A stretch of 64,000 bases of DNA from contig NZ_QKWJ01000025.1 in the NCBI RefSeq assembly GCF_003353055.1, forward strand, positions 1 to 64,000, in the 5' to 3' direction. The DNA is from Cupriavidus lacunae (GTDB taxonomy: Bacteria > Pseudomonadota > Gammaproteobacteria > Burkholderiales > Burkholderiaceae). The notes under the pieces were generated by a model. That model was not told the origin of the DNA, ran no database searches, and saw only the letters and a program-made list of their open reading frames with translations. A program made the position numbers and the translations under genes. Positions 63,812 to 64,000 of this stretch are shown in pieces (positions within the stretch are counted from its first letter, which is position 1; every line of letters starts with the position of its first letter).

Positions 63812-64000
63812 GCCCCGTGTTCCGCAGCACCGTGCTGGTGCGCTTCAAGCACTGCGACGCCGCGGGCATCGTGTTCTACCCGCGCTACTTCGAGATGCTC
63901 AACGACCTGATCGAAGACTGGTTCGGCGAGGCCTTGGGCTGGCCCTTCGATGTCATGCACGGCGAGGGCCGCGCCGGCGTGCCGACCGCCGAACTGGAGT
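63808..64000 (+). CDS. acyl-CoA thioesterase (4HBT/YbgC family), partial at window end
   Basis: The first 64 codons are visible. '[31 protein letters not shown]' is the hotdog-fold 4HBT motif with the catalytic Asp (D in [13 protein letters not shown]). The start ATG overlaps the ligase stop (ATGA), so it belongs to the operon. Such thioesterases remove stuck aryl-CoA products. The rest lies beyond 64000. Confidence 0.85.
   Translation, partial: MSPVFRSTVLVRFKHCDAAGIVFYPRYFEMLNDLIEDWFGEALGWPFDVMHGEGRAGVPTAELE

Overview
The window is GC-rich DNA with the codon use and gene content of a beta-proteobacterium of the Burkholderiaceae. The closest resemblance is to Cupriavidus/Ralstonia: an AcsA plus VC_2705-type symporter pair, a Fur-controlled hemP/exbBD/tonB locus, a GlpSTPQUV glycerol importer, a 2-aminobenzoyl-CoA type cluster and short CCTCTCCCGC/GCGGGAGAGG palindromes. 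This is inference from protein resemblance; no search was run. Three tRNA genes are present (Leu-UAA, Ser-GGA, Val-CAC). No insertion sequence, integrase, CRISPR array or rRNA was seen.

Layout. 0-5 kb: tRNA-Leu, two small exported proteins (one built of five 12-residue repeats), a GlcG/HbpS-like protein, then an iron/heme block (hemP, exbD, exbB, tonB, a 21-residue membrane ORF) with two Fur-box-like sites. 5-15.5 kb: a double AAA ATPase, murI, class I fumarase, an EamA exporter, acetyl-CoA synthetase and a sodium:solute symporter carrying an EF-hand loop. 15.6-24.7 kb: tRNA-Ser, then many small envelope proteins (BON, DUF4124, YXWGXW, LprI-like, MliC-like, CopD-like), D-amino acid aminotransferase and a YfiR/YfiN-like c-di-GMP pair.

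24.7-37.1 kb is a glycerol regulon: glpD and glpK (minus), glpR (minus) and the divergent glpSTPQUV ABC importer, with a Nudix hydrolase and purU lying between glpK and glpR. The glpR/glpS gap holds operator-like repeats. Glycerol imported by GlpSTPQUV would be phosphorylated by GlpK and oxidised by GlpD, with GlpR as repressor. 37.1-49 kb is more accessory: a multidomain diguanylate cyclase, a possibly frameshifted hypothetical gene, an MDR reductase/TetR pair behind a perfect palindrome, a secreted twin-YciI protein, a receiver-cyclase, a histidine kinase that has lost its front half, an orphan pntB, a leftover gene tail, a phosphotransferase and an SDR. The truncated kinase and the leftover tail flank pntB, which suggests a rearrangement.

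49-54.7 kb is housekeeping: tRNA-Val, dnaQ, rnhA, a methyltransferase, gloB and mltD. 54.8-64 kb has prpE and then a tightly packed aromatic-CoA degradation operon (flavin monooxygenase/OYE fusion, SDR, enoyl-CoA hydratase, acyl-CoA dehydrogenase, aryl-CoA ligase, and a thioesterase cut by the window end). An AT-rich palindrome precedes the operon.
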